A program made the translations under genes and the position numbers. Below, piece by piece: positions 42,127-51,200 of a stretch of 64,000 bases of DNA (position 1 is its first letter; every line of letters starts with the position of its first letter). Below the pieces are notes generated by a model, which made no database searches, was not told the DNA's origin, and was given only the letters and a program-made list of their open reading frames with translations. This stretch comes from Rhizobium lentis (GTDB taxonomy: Bacteria > Pseudomonadota > Alphaproteobacteria > Rhizobiales > Rhizobiaceae), in the NCBI RefSeq assembly GCF_017352135.1, contig NZ_CP071455.1, positions 620,001 to 684,000 of the forward strand, read 5' to 3'.

Positions 42127-43431
42127 ATGACGATTAAGAGACGTGAATTTCTTGCCGCATCGGCAGCCGTTGCCGGTGTCGCCGGCCTCGGCATCAAGCC
42201 ATCCTTTGCGCAGGCAGAACCGACCTACACGCCGGAAAGCGGCGCGAGCCTGCGGCTACTCCGCTGGACGCCTTTCGTGAAGGGCGATGAGGATGCCTGG
42301 ATCGCCAATACCAAGAAATTCACCGAAGCGACCGGTGTCGAAGTGCGCATCGACAAGGAGAGCTGGGAAGACATCCGTCCGAAGGCGGCCGTTGCGGCCA
42401 ATGTCGGCTCCGGCCCCGATCTGATCATGTGCTGGTTCGACGACGCGCATCAATATCCGGACAAGCTGGTCGATCTCACCGAACTTGGCAACTATCTCGG
42501 TGACAAGTACGAGGGTTGGTATGACGGCGTGAAGGGCTATGCCACACGCGACGACAAGTTCATCGCCATGCCGCTGACGACGATCGGCAATGCCGTCGTC
42601 TATCGCGACAGCCACGTGAAGGCCGCCGGTTTCAACGAATTCCCGAACGATACGGCAGGCTTCCTCGAGCTTTGCAAGGCCATGAAGGCAAAGGGCACTC
42701 CCGCCGGCTTCCCGCACGGCAAGGCAGTCGGCGACGGCAACAACTACGCCCATTGGCTGCTCTGGAGCCACGGCGGCAAAATGGTCGATGAAAGCGGCGC
42801 GGTGACGATCAACAGCCCCGAGACGCTCGCCTCGATCAACTATGCCAAGGAGCTCTACGCGACCTTCATTCCGGGCACGGAAAGCTGGCAGGACGTCAAC
42901 AACAACCGCGCCTTCCTCGCCGGTCAGGTATCGCTGATCGCCAACGGCGTTTCGGTCTACTACACCGCCAAGAACGACCCGAAGCTAGCCGAGATCGCCA
43001 AGGACATGCGTACGACGAACTTCCCAATCGGGCCCGTCGGCAAGAGCGTCGAGCTCTTCCAGACAAGTTCGCTGCTGCTCTTCAAGCACACGAAATATCC
43101 GGAAGCGGCCAAGGCCTACATAAAGTTCATGATGGAAGCCGATCAGATGAATGCCTGGATCCAGGGCTCCAGCGCCTATTGCTGCCAGCCGCTCAAGGCC
43201 TTCGCCAAGAACCCGGTCTGGACCGCCGATCCGGTCCACGCGCCCTATGCGCGCGCCTCAGAAAAGCTGCGCCCGAATGGCTATGCCGGCCCGCTCGGTT
43301 ACGCCTCGGCAGCGACCATGGCCGACTATGTGCTGGTCGACATGTATGCAGCTGCCGTCACCGGCCAGAAGTCGCCCGAGGACGCGATGAAGGAAGCCGA
43401 ACGCCGGGCGAACCGCTACTACCGCGTCTGA
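42127..43431 (+). CDS. CUT1 ABC sugar-binding protein with Tat-type signal
   Basis: ATG 42127 has a GAGGAGG site and gives 434 residues. The N-terminus MTIKRREFLAASAAVAGVAG is a twin-arginine signal (KRREFLAA), cleaved after SFA. The mature protein is an extracellular solute-binding protein family 1 member (LRLLRWTPFVKGDEDAWIAN, DLIMCWFDDAHQYPDKLVDL, YAHWLLWSHGGKMVDESGAV). It is placed between the shared ATPase and two permeases. The ligand is unknown; the dehydrogenases upstream suggest a sugar or sugar acid. Confidence 0.88.
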   Translation: MTIKRREFLAASAAVAGVAGLGIKPSFAQAEPTYTPESGASLRLLRWTPFVKGDEDAWIANTKKFTEATGVEVRIDKESWEDIRPKAAVAANVGSGPDLIMCWFDDAHQYPDKLVDLTELGNYLGDKYEGWYDGVKGYATRDDKFIAMPLTTIGNAVVYRDSHVKAAGFNEFPNDTAGFLELCKAMKAKGTPAGFPHGKAVGDGNNYAHWLLWSHGGKMVDESGAVTINSPETLASINYAKELYATFIPGTESWQDVNNNRAFLAGQVSLIANGVSVYYTAKNDPKLAEIAKDMRTTNFPIGPVGKSVELFQTSSLLLFKHTKYPEAAKAYIKFMMEADQMNAWIQGSSAYCCQPLKAFAKNPVWTADPVHAPYARASEKLRPNGYAGPLGYASAATMADYVLVDMYAAAVTGQKSPEDAMKEAERRANRYYRV

Positions 43432-43447
43432 TCCGGAGCCGAGATAT

Positions 43448-43475
43448 GCGGCATGCCGGCTATCCGGCATGCCGC
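43448..43475 (+). promoter_or_regulatory. Intercistronic hairpin after the binding protein
   Basis: A perfect 12-base-pair stem (GCGGCATGCCGG / CCGGCATGCCGC) with a CTAT loop lies 17 bases after the binding-protein stop, as in the fructan operon. It has no T-tract. Confidence 0.65.
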
Positions 43476-43483
43476 GAGCGCCT

Positions 43484-43585
43484 CTAAAGCGCGTCGCATC
43501 AAATTTGATCCGTGCGCAGCGCTTTAGCTCCTTTTTATGCATGACGTTGTCCCGGAACCGCTGCACACTTCCGGGCGACATGCAT
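43484..43585. repeat. Dispersed rhizobial intergenic repeat
   Basis: Two inverted repeats lie in tandem. The first (43484-43527) has arms CTAAAGCGC / GCGCTTTAG around the palindrome ATCAAATTTGAT. The second (43537-43585) begins ATGCATG and ends CATGCAT, with TCCCGGAA / TTCCGGG inside and a CCGCTGCACAC centre. A degenerate copy of the second half lies at 32956. The element separates the binding-protein gene from the permease genes. Confidence 0.7.
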
Positions 43586-43614
43586 CGGGACTGAATGCAA
43601 GCTGGAGACAAGCA

Positions 43615-44541
43615 ATGTCGACCTTGAAATCCGGGGACACGCGCGGCCCCTCGCTGATGCAGAACAACAATGTGCTCGGCTTCCTCTTCATGCTGCCGGC
43701 CGCCGTGTTTCTCGTCTGCTTTCTCACCTATCCCCTGGGGCTCGGCGTCTGGCTTGGCTTTACCGACACCCGGATCGGTCGGGACGGCATCTTCATCGGT
43801 TTGGAGAACTATCAGTTCCTCGCAGACGACGCGGTCTTCTGGCTGTCGGTCTTCAACACCATTCTCTACACAGTCATCGCCTCGGCGCTGAAATTCGCGC
43901 TCGGCCTCTGGCTGGCGCTGCTCCTGAACCAGCACCTTCCGTTCAAATCCTTCTTCCGGGCGATCGTGCTCTTGCCCTGGGTCGTGCCGACGGTGCTTTC
44001 GGCGCTGGCCTTCTGGTGGATCTACGATTCCCAGTTCTCGATCGTCTCCTGGTCGCTGATGAAGCTGGGGCTGATCAGCGGGCCGATCAACTTCCTCGGC
44101 GATCCCACCAATGCACGCATATCGGTCATCGTCGCCAATGTCTGGCGCGGCATTCCCTTCGTCGCGATCTCGCTGCTCGCCGGCCTGCAGACCATCCCGG
44201 CCTCGCTGCAGGAGGCGGCCTCGCTCGATGGCGCCACGAGCTGGCAGCGCTTCCGCTATGTGACGCTGCCGATGCTGACGCCGATCATCGCCGTTGTCAT
44301 GACCTTCTCGGTGCTCTTCACCTTTACGGATTTCCAGCTGATCTACGTGCTGACAAAGGGCGGGCCGGTCAACGCCACGCATCTGATGGCCACACTCTCC
44401 TTCCAGCGCGGCATTCCGGGCGGCCAGCTCGGCGAGGGGGCGGCCATCGCCGTTGCCATGATACCCTTCCTGCTCGGCGCCATCATGTTCAGCTTCTTCG
44501 GCCTGCAACGCCGCAAATGGCAGCAGGGCGGCCAGGATTAA
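43615..44541 (+). CDS. CUT1 ABC permease, MalF-like
   Basis: The longer frame starts inside the repeat; ATG 43615 (MSTLKSGDTRGPSLMQNNNV) with a GGAGAC site is preferred, giving 308 residues. Six membrane helices are predicted, the first at about 20-42 (VLGFLFMLPAAVFLVCFLTY). The EAA loop ASLQEAASLDGATSWQRFRY followed by VTLPMLTP contacts the ATPase. It pairs with the next gene product. Confidence 0.88.
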   Translation: MSTLKSGDTRGPSLMQNNNVLGFLFMLPAAVFLVCFLTYPLGLGVWLGFTDTRIGRDGIFIGLENYQFLADDAVFWLSVFNTILYTVIASALKFALGLWLALLLNQHLPFKSFFRAIVLLPWVVPTVLSALAFWWIYDSQFSIVSWSLMKLGLISGPINFLGDPTNARISVIVANVWRGIPFVAISLLAGLQTIPASLQEAASLDGATSWQRFRYVTLPMLTPIIAVVMTFSVLFTFTDFQLIYVLTKGGPVNATHLMATLSFQRGIPGGQLGEGAAIAVAMIPFLLGAIMFSFFGLQRRKWQQGGQD

Positions 44542-44551
44542 GGGGGAAACA

Positions 44552-45451
44552 ATGTCGACCAATCTCAAAACGGCCGATCAGGTCCTGACCGACAATGCCG
44601 AGGGCATGAGCTATCTCAACCGCCTGCCGCGGCGCGTGGTGATGCTCTACCTGCCGATGGCGGTCTTCGTCTTTGTGCTGCTCTTTCCCTTCTACTGGAT
44701 GGCGATCACCGCCGTGAAGCCGAACGAGCAGCTGACGGACTACAATAATTACAGCCCGTTCTGGGTGGTGGGGCCGACGCTCGACCACATCAAGTACCTG
44801 TTCCTCGAAACGTCCTATCCCGGCTGGCTGTGGAATACGATGCTGGTGGCTGTGGGGTCGACGGCACTGTCGCTGGTGGCCTCGGTGTTCGGCGCATATG
44901 CGATCGAGCGCGTGCGCTTCACCGGCTCGCGGCAGATCGGCCTCGTCATCTTCCTCGCCTATCTCATTCCGCCGTCGATCCTCTTCATCCCGCTCGCCTT
45001 CATCGTCTTCAAGCTTGGGATCTACGACTCGCGCCTGGCGCTGATCTTCACCTATCCGACTTTCCTCATTCCCTTCTGCACCTGGCTGCTGATGGGCTAT
45101 TTTCGCTCGATCCCCTTCGAACTGGAGGAAAGCGCGCTGGTGGACGGCGCCAACCGCTGGCAAATTCTTGTCAAGATCATCCTGCCGCTTGCCGTGCCTG
45201 GCCTGATCTCGGCCGGCATCTTCGCCTTCACGCTCTCCTGGAACGAATTCATCTACGCGCTGACATTCATCCAGTCCTCGGAGAACAAGACCATCCCGGT
45301 CGGCGTCCTCACCGAGCTGGTGCGCGGCGACGTCTTCGAATGGGGATCGCTGATGGCGGGCGCGCTGTTCGGCTCGCTGCCAGTCGTCATCCTCTATTCC
45401 TTTTTCGTCGATTACTACGTGTCCTCGATGACGGGCGCGGTGAAGGAGTAG
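44552..45451 (+). CDS. CUT1 ABC permease, MalG-like
   Basis: The 299-residue protein has six membrane helices, the first at about 31-53 (VVMLYLPMAVFVFVLLFPFY), and the EAA loop FELEESALVDGANRWQILVK followed by IILPLAVPG. Its start is ten bases after the previous stop with a GGGGGAAAC site. It completes the importer with the ATPase at 40912. The operon ends with a hairpin at 45470. Confidence 0.88.
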   Translation: MSTNLKTADQVLTDNAEGMSYLNRLPRRVVMLYLPMAVFVFVLLFPFYWMAITAVKPNEQLTDYNNYSPFWVVGPTLDHIKYLFLETSYPGWLWNTMLVAVGSTALSLVASVFGAYAIERVRFTGSRQIGLVIFLAYLIPPSILFIPLAFIVFKLGIYDSRLALIFTYPTFLIPFCTWLLMGYFRSIPFELEESALVDGANRWQILVKIILPLAVPGLISAGIFAFTLSWNEFIYALTFIQSSENKTIPVGVLTELVRGDVFEWGSLMAGALFGSLPVVILYSFFVDYYVSSMTGAVKE

Positions 45452-45469
45452 TCTCGCATTTATCGGACC

Positions 45470-45501
45470 GGCCGCGGAGCGTCTGGAAGCCTTCCGCGGC
45501 C
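45470..45501 (+). terminator. Terminator-like hairpin after the permease genes
   Basis: A 9-base-pair GC stem (GGCCGCGGA / TCCGCGGCC) with a 14-base loop starts 18 bases after the stop; the T-tract is poor (CTTTATC). Confidence 0.5.
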
Positions 45502-45609
45502 GCCGGCTTTATCATGAATCATTGCGGAAGAGAGGCCACTTAAGCCTGCTGTTTGCGACAGCGGGCCGATTGACGTGCAGCGCCCAATCCCTGTCGTGGA
45601 ATTTTTTAT

Positions 45610-45630
45610 TGCAATTCATTCGCAATTGCA
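45610..45630. promoter_or_regulatory. Mur/Fur-like palindrome upstream of sitA
   Basis: Perfect 7-base arms TGCAATT (45610-45616) and AATTGCA (45624-45630) flank a seven-base spacer, 96 bases before sitA. In R. leguminosarum sitABCD is repressed by the Fur-family protein Mur with manganese; this site has the size and AT-rich arms expected of such a box. Confidence 0.6.
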
Positions 45631-45726
45631 GAATATGGAGGAACCGGGGATTGTCTGGTTGCCACATTATGGGGCAGACTTCGACCTCGAACTGCAACTA
45701 AATCTTAATAGCAACCGGAGACATCC

Positions 45727-46641
45727 ATGCTCGATAAGGTACGACGGTCGGTCCTGACCGGGATGATGGGAGCGGCGTTCGCGGCGATGCTCATGGTCAT
45801 GCCGGCATCGGCGCAGGAAAAGTTCAAAGTAGTGACGACCTTCACCGTTATCGCCGACATCGCGCAGAATGTCGCGGGTGACGCGGCGATCGTCGAGTCC
45901 ATCACCAAGCCGGGCGCCGAGATTCACAATTACCAGCCGACGCCGGGCGATATCCAGCGCGCCCAGGGCGCGAAGCTCATCCTCTGGAACGGGCTCAATC
46001 TCGAGCGCTGGTTCGAGAAATTCCTCCAGAACCTGAAGGATGTGCCTGAAGTGGTCGTCTCGACAGGCGTCGAACCGATGGGCATTGCCGAGGGACCCTA
46101 TGAGGGCAAGCCGAACCCCCACGCCTGGATGTCGCCGGCGGCGGCGCTGATCTATGTCGACAATATCCGCGATGCCTTCGTGAAGTACGATCCCACCAAT
46201 GCCGAGACCTACAAGGCCAATGCCGAGGCCTACAAGGAGAAGATCAAGGCGACTGTCGACCCCATCAAGTCGCGGCTTGCCGCCGTGCCCGAGGCCAAGC
46301 GGTGGCTGGTATCGAGCGAAGGCGCCTTTTCTTATCTCGCCCGCGATTTCGGCTTGAAGGAACTGTATCTGTGGCCGATCAATGCCGATCAGCAGGGCAC
46401 GCCGCAGCAGGTGCGCAAGGTGATCGACGCCGTCCGCAAGAACGGCATCACGGTCGTGTTCTCCGAGAGCACGATCTCTTCCAAGCCCGCCGAACAGGTG
46501 GCGCGTGAGACGGGCGCCAAATATGGCGGCGTTCTTTACGTCGACTCGCTGAGTGAGGCCGACGGTCCGGTTCCGACCTATCTCGATCTCCTCAAGGTCA
46601 CGTCGGACACCATCGCCAGGGGCCTGGCGTCCTCGTCCTGA
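45727..46641 (+). CDS. sitA: Manganese ABC importer binding protein SitA
   Basis: The 304-residue protein has a Sec signal (cleaved after ASA, near residue 29) and the cluster A-I metal-binding fold. Likely metal ligands are His in GAEIHNYQPTPGD, His in NPHAWMSPAAA, Glu in VVFSESTISSKPA and Asp in GVLYVDSLSEADG, the pattern of manganese/iron-specific SitA/MntC proteins rather than zinc ZnuA, since there is no His-rich loop. It is the first gene of a complete sitABCD operon preceded by a Mur-like box. Confidence 0.92.
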   Translation: MLDKVRRSVLTGMMGAAFAAMLMVMPASAQEKFKVVTTFTVIADIAQNVAGDAAIVESITKPGAEIHNYQPTPGDIQRAQGAKLILWNGLNLERWFEKFLQNLKDVPEVVVSTGVEPMGIAEGPYEGKPNPHAWMSPAAALIYVDNIRDAFVKYDPTNAETYKANAEAYKEKIKATVDPIKSRLAAVPEAKRWLVSSEGAFSYLARDFGLKELYLWPINADQQGTPQQVRKVIDAVRKNGITVVFSESTISSKPAEQVARETGAKYGGVLYVDSLSEADGPVPTYLDLLKVTSDTIARGLASSS

Positions 46642-46700
46642 TCGGCCGATAGGGCCTCGCCTCCGGGCGGCGTCCGACCCATGTGTTTTAGGAGGTATTT

Positions 46701-47609
46701 TTGATAAGCGTTCAACCCGGCCGGCAGAAGCAGGCGTCATCCGGCTTCGAGGGAACCGGGATTTTGGTGGACGGCGCGACGGTCACCTACCGCAACGGCC
46801 ATACGGCGCTGAGGGACGCGAGTTTCGTCATCCCCACCGGCACGATCAGCGCGCTCGTCGGCGTCAACGGCTCGGGAAAATCGACCCTCTTCAAGTCGAT
46901 CATGGGCTTCGTGCATCTGGCCAGGGGCGAGATCCGCGTGCTCGGCATGCCCGTCAAGGACGCGCTGCGAAAGAACCTCGTCGCTTATGTGCCTCAGTCG
47001 GAAGAGGTCGACTGGAACTTCCCCGTTCTGGTCGAAGACGTCGTGATGATGGGCCGCTACGGCCATATGGGCATGATGCGCATTCCCAAGGCCTCCGATC
47101 ACCAGGCGGTGGCGGCAGCACTTGCCCGTGTTAACATGAGCGAATTCCGCAAGCGTCAGATCGGCGAGCTCTCCGGCGGCCAGAAGAAGAGGGTCTTTCT
47201 CGCCCGCGCGCTGGCGCAGGACGGAAAGGTCATCCTGCTCGACGAACCGTTTACCGGCGTGGACGTCAAGACCGAGGAGCAGATCATCAAACTGCTTCGG
47301 GAACTGCGCGACGAGGGCCGCGTCATGCTGGTTTCGACGCACAATCTCGGCTCGGTGCCTGAATTCTGCGACCGGACGATCCTGATCAAGGGCACGGTGC
47401 TCGCCCACGGGCCGACCTTCGAGACATTCACCCAGGACAATCTGGAGAAGGCTTTCGGCGGCGTGCTCCGCCATTTCGTGCTGACCGAAGCCCCAAGCGG
47501 CAGACCGACATCGATCGGCCTGATCAGCGACGACGAACGGCCGCTGGTGTTTCGCGAAGGCAAGGCGACCGCAGGTGCATCGGATGGGGAAGGCGAGGGC
47601 TGGGAATGA
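46701..47609 (+). CDS. sitB: Manganese ABC importer ATPase SitB
   Basis: A strong AGGAGG site lies five bases before a TTG at 46701, so I accept TTG as the start (302 residues). Walker A ([16 protein letters not shown]), signature ([15 protein letters not shown]), Walker B ([12 protein letters not shown]) and H-loop ([13 protein letters not shown]) are complete. The last 40 residues are an acidic, Gly-rich tail. It overlaps sitC (ATGA). Confidence 0.9.
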   Translation: MISVQPGRQKQASSGFEGTGILVDGATVTYRNGHTALRDASFVIPTGTISALVGVNGSGKSTLFKSIMGFVHLARGEIRVLGMPVKDALRKNLVAYVPQSEEVDWNFPVLVEDVVMMGRYGHMGMMRIPKASDHQAVAAALARVNMSEFRKRQIGELSGGQKKRVFLARALAQDGKVILLDEPFTGVDVKTEEQIIKLLRELRDEGRVMLVSTHNLGSVPEFCDRTILIKGTVLAHGPTFETFTQDNLEKAFGGVLRHFVLTEAPSGRPTSIGLISDDERPLVFREGKATAGASDGEGEGWE

Positions 47610-48466
47610 CGGCCATTCTTCTCGAGCCCTTCACCTATAATTACATGGTGAACGCCATGTGGGTCTCTGCCCTCGTCGGCGGCGTCTGCGCGTTTCTCTC
47701 CTGTTACCTGATGCTGAAGGGCTGGTCGCTGATCGGCGATGCGCTCTCGCATTCGATCGTTCCCGGCGTTGCCGGCGCCTATATGCTCGGGCTTCCCTTC
47801 TCGATCGGCGCCTTCTTTTCCGGCGGGCTTGCCGCCGCCGCCATGCTTTTCCTCAACCAGCGCACCAAGCTGAAGGAAGACGCCATCATCGGGCTGATCT
47901 TTTCCTCCTTCTTCGGGCTCGGCCTGTTCATGGTGTCGCTAAGGCCGACCGCCGTGAACATCCAGACGATCGTCCTCGGCAACATTCTGGCCATCACGCC
48001 CGAGGATACGCTGCAGCTCGCCATTATCGGCTTCGTGTCGCTGGCCATCCTACTCGTCAAGTGGAAGGATCTGATGGTCACTTTCTTCGACGAGAGCCAT
48101 GCCCGTTCGATCGGCCTCAATCCGACCGTGCTCAAGATCATGTTCTTCACCCTGCTGTCCGCCTCCACCGTCGCAGCCCTGCAGACGGTCGGCGCGTTCC
48201 TCGTCATCTGCATGGTGGTGACACCGGGCGCGACCGCCTATCTGCTGACGGATCGCTTCCCGCGGCTCCTCGTCATCGCGGTCGCCATCGGCTCGATCAC
48301 CAGCTTCGCGGGCGCCTATGCGAGCTATTTTCTCGATGGGGCGACCGGCGGCATCATCGTCGTGCTGCAGACGCTCATCTTTTTGCTCGCCTTCTTCTTC
48401 GCGCCCAAGCACGGCATGCTCGCAGCACGCAGAAGGGCCGCCCAAGCCCTGGAGACGGCGCCATGA
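47606..48466 (+). CDS. sitC: Manganese ABC importer permease SitC
   Basis: The 286-residue ABC-3 family permease has about eight membrane helices, with landmarks [40 protein letters not shown] and [20 protein letters not shown]. The ATG overlaps sitB and the end overlaps sitD by four bases. It forms a heterodimeric channel with SitD. Confidence 0.9.
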   Translation: MTAILLEPFTYNYMVNAMWVSALVGGVCAFLSCYLMLKGWSLIGDALSHSIVPGVAGAYMLGLPFSIGAFFSGGLAAAAMLFLNQRTKLKEDAIIGLIFSSFFGLGLFMVSLRPTAVNIQTIVLGNILAITPEDTLQLAIIGFVSLAILLVKWKDLMVTFFDESHARSIGLNPTVLKIMFFTLLSASTVAALQTVGAFLVICMVVTPGATAYLLTDRFPRLLVIAVAIGSITSFAGAYASYFLDGATGGIIVVLQTLIFLLAFFFAPKHGMLAARRRAAQALETAP

Positions 48467-49308
48467 ATATCGTCGCTACGCTGCTTTCGCCTTTCCAGTT
48501 CGAATTCATGGTCAATGCGCTTGTCATTTCGGTGCTGGTCGCCGTGCCGATGGCGCTTCTGTCCTGCTTCGTGGTTCTCAAGGGCTGGTCGCTAATGGGC
48601 GATGCGATCAGCCACGCGGTCTTTCCCGGCGTGGTCATCGCCTATATCGTCGGCTTTCCCTTTGCCGTCGGCGCCTTCGTCGCCGGCATGTTCTGCGCCA
48701 TCGCCACCGGTTTCCTCAAGGACAACAGCCGCATCAAGCAGGATACGGTGATGGGCATCGTCTTCTCCGGCATGTTCGGTCTCGGTCTGGTGCTCTACGT
48801 CAAAATCCAAACCGACGTGCATCTCGACCACATCCTGTTCGGCGATATGCTGGGCGTTTCCTGGCGTGACATTGCGCAGGCGGCCGCGATCGCCGCGGTC
48901 ACGGCCGGCATTCTCGGGATCAAGTGGAAAGACTTCCTGCTGCATGCTTTCGACCCGACGCAGGCAAAGGCCGTGGGGCTCAGGATCGGTCTTCTGCATT
49001 ACGGCCTGCTTGCCCTCATCTCGCTGACGATCGTCGGCGCCCTGCAGGCAGTCGGCATCATCCTTTCGATCGCCATGCTGATCGCACCGGGCGCCATTGC
49101 ATTCCTGCTGACCCGAAAGTTCAGCACGATGCTCATCCTGTCGGTCGCCATCGCCGTCACCGGCTCCTTCGCCGGCGTCTACCTGTCCTTCTTCATCGAC
49201 AGCGCCCCCGCTCCGACCATCGTGCTTGTGCTCTCAATTATTTTCGTCCTCGCCTTCATCCATGCCATGCGGCGGGCCGCGAGGATCGACGCCGCGGAGG
49301 TGGTCTAG
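48463..49308 (+). CDS. sitD: Manganese ABC importer permease SitD
   Basis: ATG 48463 gives 281 residues; a longer overlapping frame is spurious in its first part. It shares the ABC-3 layout with SitC (LLSCFVVLKGWSLMGDAISH, AVFPGVVIAYIVGFPFAVGA, AVGIILSIAMLIAPGAIAFL), showing that the two permeases arose by duplication. It ends the sitABCD operon. Confidence 0.9.
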   Translation: MNIVATLLSPFQFEFMVNALVISVLVAVPMALLSCFVVLKGWSLMGDAISHAVFPGVVIAYIVGFPFAVGAFVAGMFCAIATGFLKDNSRIKQDTVMGIVFSGMFGLGLVLYVKIQTDVHLDHILFGDMLGVSWRDIAQAAAIAAVTAGILGIKWKDFLLHAFDPTQAKAVGLRIGLLHYGLLALISLTIVGALQAVGIILSIAMLIAPGAIAFLLTRKFSTMLILSVAIAVTGSFAGVYLSFFIDSAPAPTIVLVLSIIFVLAFIHAMRRAARIDAAEVV

Positions 49309-49523
49309 CCGGCGGAAAGCATCCGGCCGTCGAAGGCGCTCTGACCCGAATAGAAGCGCACCGCCACGACCTTCTTCGGGCCATCCGCGCCCGTTTGAAG
49401 CACGCCGTCGGCCCGCCCGGCTTCGGCGGGCGTCTCGATCCGGCGCTCATTCACGCGACCCGGCACAAGATCCACCTTCTCGATGTGACCTGGCATCTCA
49501 AAGTCGTAAATAATTCTCAGCAC
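49305..49523 (-). CDS. Small hypothetical protein convergent with sitD
   Basis: A GTG at 49523 is preceded by a GAGGAAAAGCC site. The 72-residue product has a strand-like start (LRIIYDFEMPGHIEKVDLVP) and end (KKVVAVRFYSGQSAFDGRML). No membrane helix or known motif was recognised. Its stop overlaps the sitD stop by four bases. A GC-rich hairpin inside it (49411-49431) could serve as the sit terminator on the other strand. Confidence 0.45.
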   Translation of the reverse strand: MLRIIYDFEMPGHIEKVDLVPGRVNERRIETPAEAGRADGVLQTGADGPKKVVAVRFYSGQSAFDGRMLSAG

Positions 49524-50284
49524 GGCTTTTCCTCATACCGGAATGCCATTCACACAGGAGCGTATGATGGTGGGATTGATCCCGAACATACTCAAACGGC
49601 ATCGGTTTTTCAGAGCTAAGGCCTTCATTGCCGCCCTATCGACTTGCTTCTCCCATCATAACGCACCCAACCTTAGCCATTGCATCCAGCGGCAAGGAAA
49701 CCTTGCAGGTTTCAAAGGTCTTTCCTGCAGCATGGCTGCAAGACTGCAAGACTGCAATCAGTACCGTGACGGAGAACGTGCCGCGTGTAAAGCGACCACA
49801 CTCGCGCTTGGATTATAGTTGGGGCCTCGTGTTCGCATTGCGCGGTTTCGATTTAGCTCCGAGGGTATTGCGCGGCGATCTTACAGCGTTTCGAAATTTT
49901 GACGAAAGAGATGCGACTTATTCGACCCACCGATCGGCGGTCGAGGCGTTCTTGAGCAAACCTCTCAAAATCTGCGTTTCTGAAGACTGCGGAAAATTCC
50001 TCGGTCTGTCGAAATCGAACTAGCGGCGATGTCCGCCGAGTTTGAAGAAAGACGACGAGCAATGCTTTGTCTTCTCAAACGAGACCGACCGAGGGACAAA
50101 CTGGGTGGCGCGCTGCACGATCGCGCATTGCTCACCGATGTAGGGGAAATGCAGCGCGGCCTCATCCCTTCCTGTGCACCAAACATCGGCCGCTGTTGAG
50201 GAAATTCTTAGACGAGCTTTCGAACAATCACCCCTTTACAACTAACATGTCAGTCTGCTACACCTGACCCGTTAGCTGGGAGGA
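49524..50284. other. Intergenic stretch without a supported gene
   Basis: Several short frames exist on both strands but none has a good start, codon pattern or recognisable product. Base composition is lower in GC than the surrounding genes. Near its end, GTCAG (50249-50253) and CTGAC (50264-50268) form an inverted pair 16 bases before the next gene and may be a GntR site; support is weak. Confidence 0.4.
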
Positions 50285-51175
50285 ATGAGGTTGACTGCAA
50301 AATTCGGGCTTTCCGTCGCCCTCGCCACGCCGTTCCACGAGAACGGCGACATTGCGATCGAGGCGATGATCGCGCAGGCACGGCGCTGCCTTGCCGCCGG
50401 ATGCTCCAGCGTGACGCTGTTCGGGACGACGGGTGAAGGCTCCTCGATCGGGGATGGCGAACGGGAACGCGTGCTGTCTGCTTTCCTCGCTGCAGGAATC
50501 CCGGCGAAGAACATCATCGTCGGCGTGCTCGTCGACGCCGCCGAGGATGCGGCGATGCAGGCCGGTCTGGCCCTCTCCAAGGGAGCCCGCAATATCCTTC
50601 TTGCGCCACCCTCCTATTTCAAGAATGTGAGTGACGACGGCGTCTTCCGGTGGTTTTCAGCCGTATTCGCCCTTCTGGGTGAAACGGCGCGGGACATCAT
50701 CGTTTATAATCTTCCCTCGGTTACCATGGTGCCGCTCAGCGTATCGCTGATCGGCCGGTTGCGGACCGCCTTTCCCCATATCGTCACCGGCGTAAAGGAT
50801 TCCTCCGGCGACTGGCCCTACACCGAAGCGCTGCTGAAAGCACACAGCGATCTCATCATCCTGGTCGGCGATGAGCGGCACCTCGCAACGGCCGTGAGGC
50901 TCGGCGGCCAGGGTGCTATATCGGGCATGGCGAATTTTGTCCCACACGAGCTCAGACCGCTGGCCGAGGAAGGCAGAGACGACGCCCGCATCGAGAATTT
51001 CGTGCTCGAATTGCTGAAACATCCCGTCATCCCTGCCGTGAAGGCGATGGTCGCGCGCACAACGTCGGAGGAAATCTGGCTTGCGGTTCGCCCGCCGCTC
51101 GTTTCAATATCCGCAGAGGGACAGGCGCAGCTCGCTCGCGTTTTCGATAGTCTTTTCCGTTCGAAAGCTGCGTAG
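50285..51175 (+). CDS. Dihydrodipicolinate synthase-family aldolase/lyase
   Basis: The 296-residue (beta/alpha)8 enzyme has the Schiff-base Lys171 (GVKDSSGDW), the catalytic Tyr141 (IIVYNLPSV) and the GTTGEG loop (47-52). A GGGAGG site is only one base from the ATG but ideally spaced for a TTG six bases later, so the true start may be TTG 50291. It is not biosynthetic DapA: it heads an operon with GntR, sugar importer and sugar kinase. It probably cleaves or forms a 2-keto-3-deoxy sugar acid, but the substrate is not known. Confidence 0.82.
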   Translation: MRLTAKFGLSVALATPFHENGDIAIEAMIAQARRCLAAGCSSVTLFGTTGEGSSIGDGERERVLSAFLAAGIPAKNIIVGVLVDAAEDAAMQAGLALSKGARNILLAPPSYFKNVSDDGVFRWFSAVFALLGETARDIIVYNLPSVTMVPLSVSLIGRLRTAFPHIVTGVKDSSGDWPYTEALLKAHSDLIILVGDERHLATAVRLGGQGAISGMANFVPHELRPLAEEGRDDARIENFVLELLKHPVIPAVKAMVARTTSEEIWLAVRPPLVSISAEGQAQLARVFDSLFRSKAA

Positions 51176-51200
51176 GTCGGGCATGTTTCTGGAGGAGGCG

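Noticed and set aside
47659..48462. Long upstream extension of sitD overlapping sitC in another frame
   Set aside because: The extension is an Arg-rich shadow; ATG 48463 gives the normal SitD length.
49628..50023. 131-codon plus-strand frame between sit and aldolase operons
   Set aside because: No ribosome binding site, no recognisable domain, and mixed composition.
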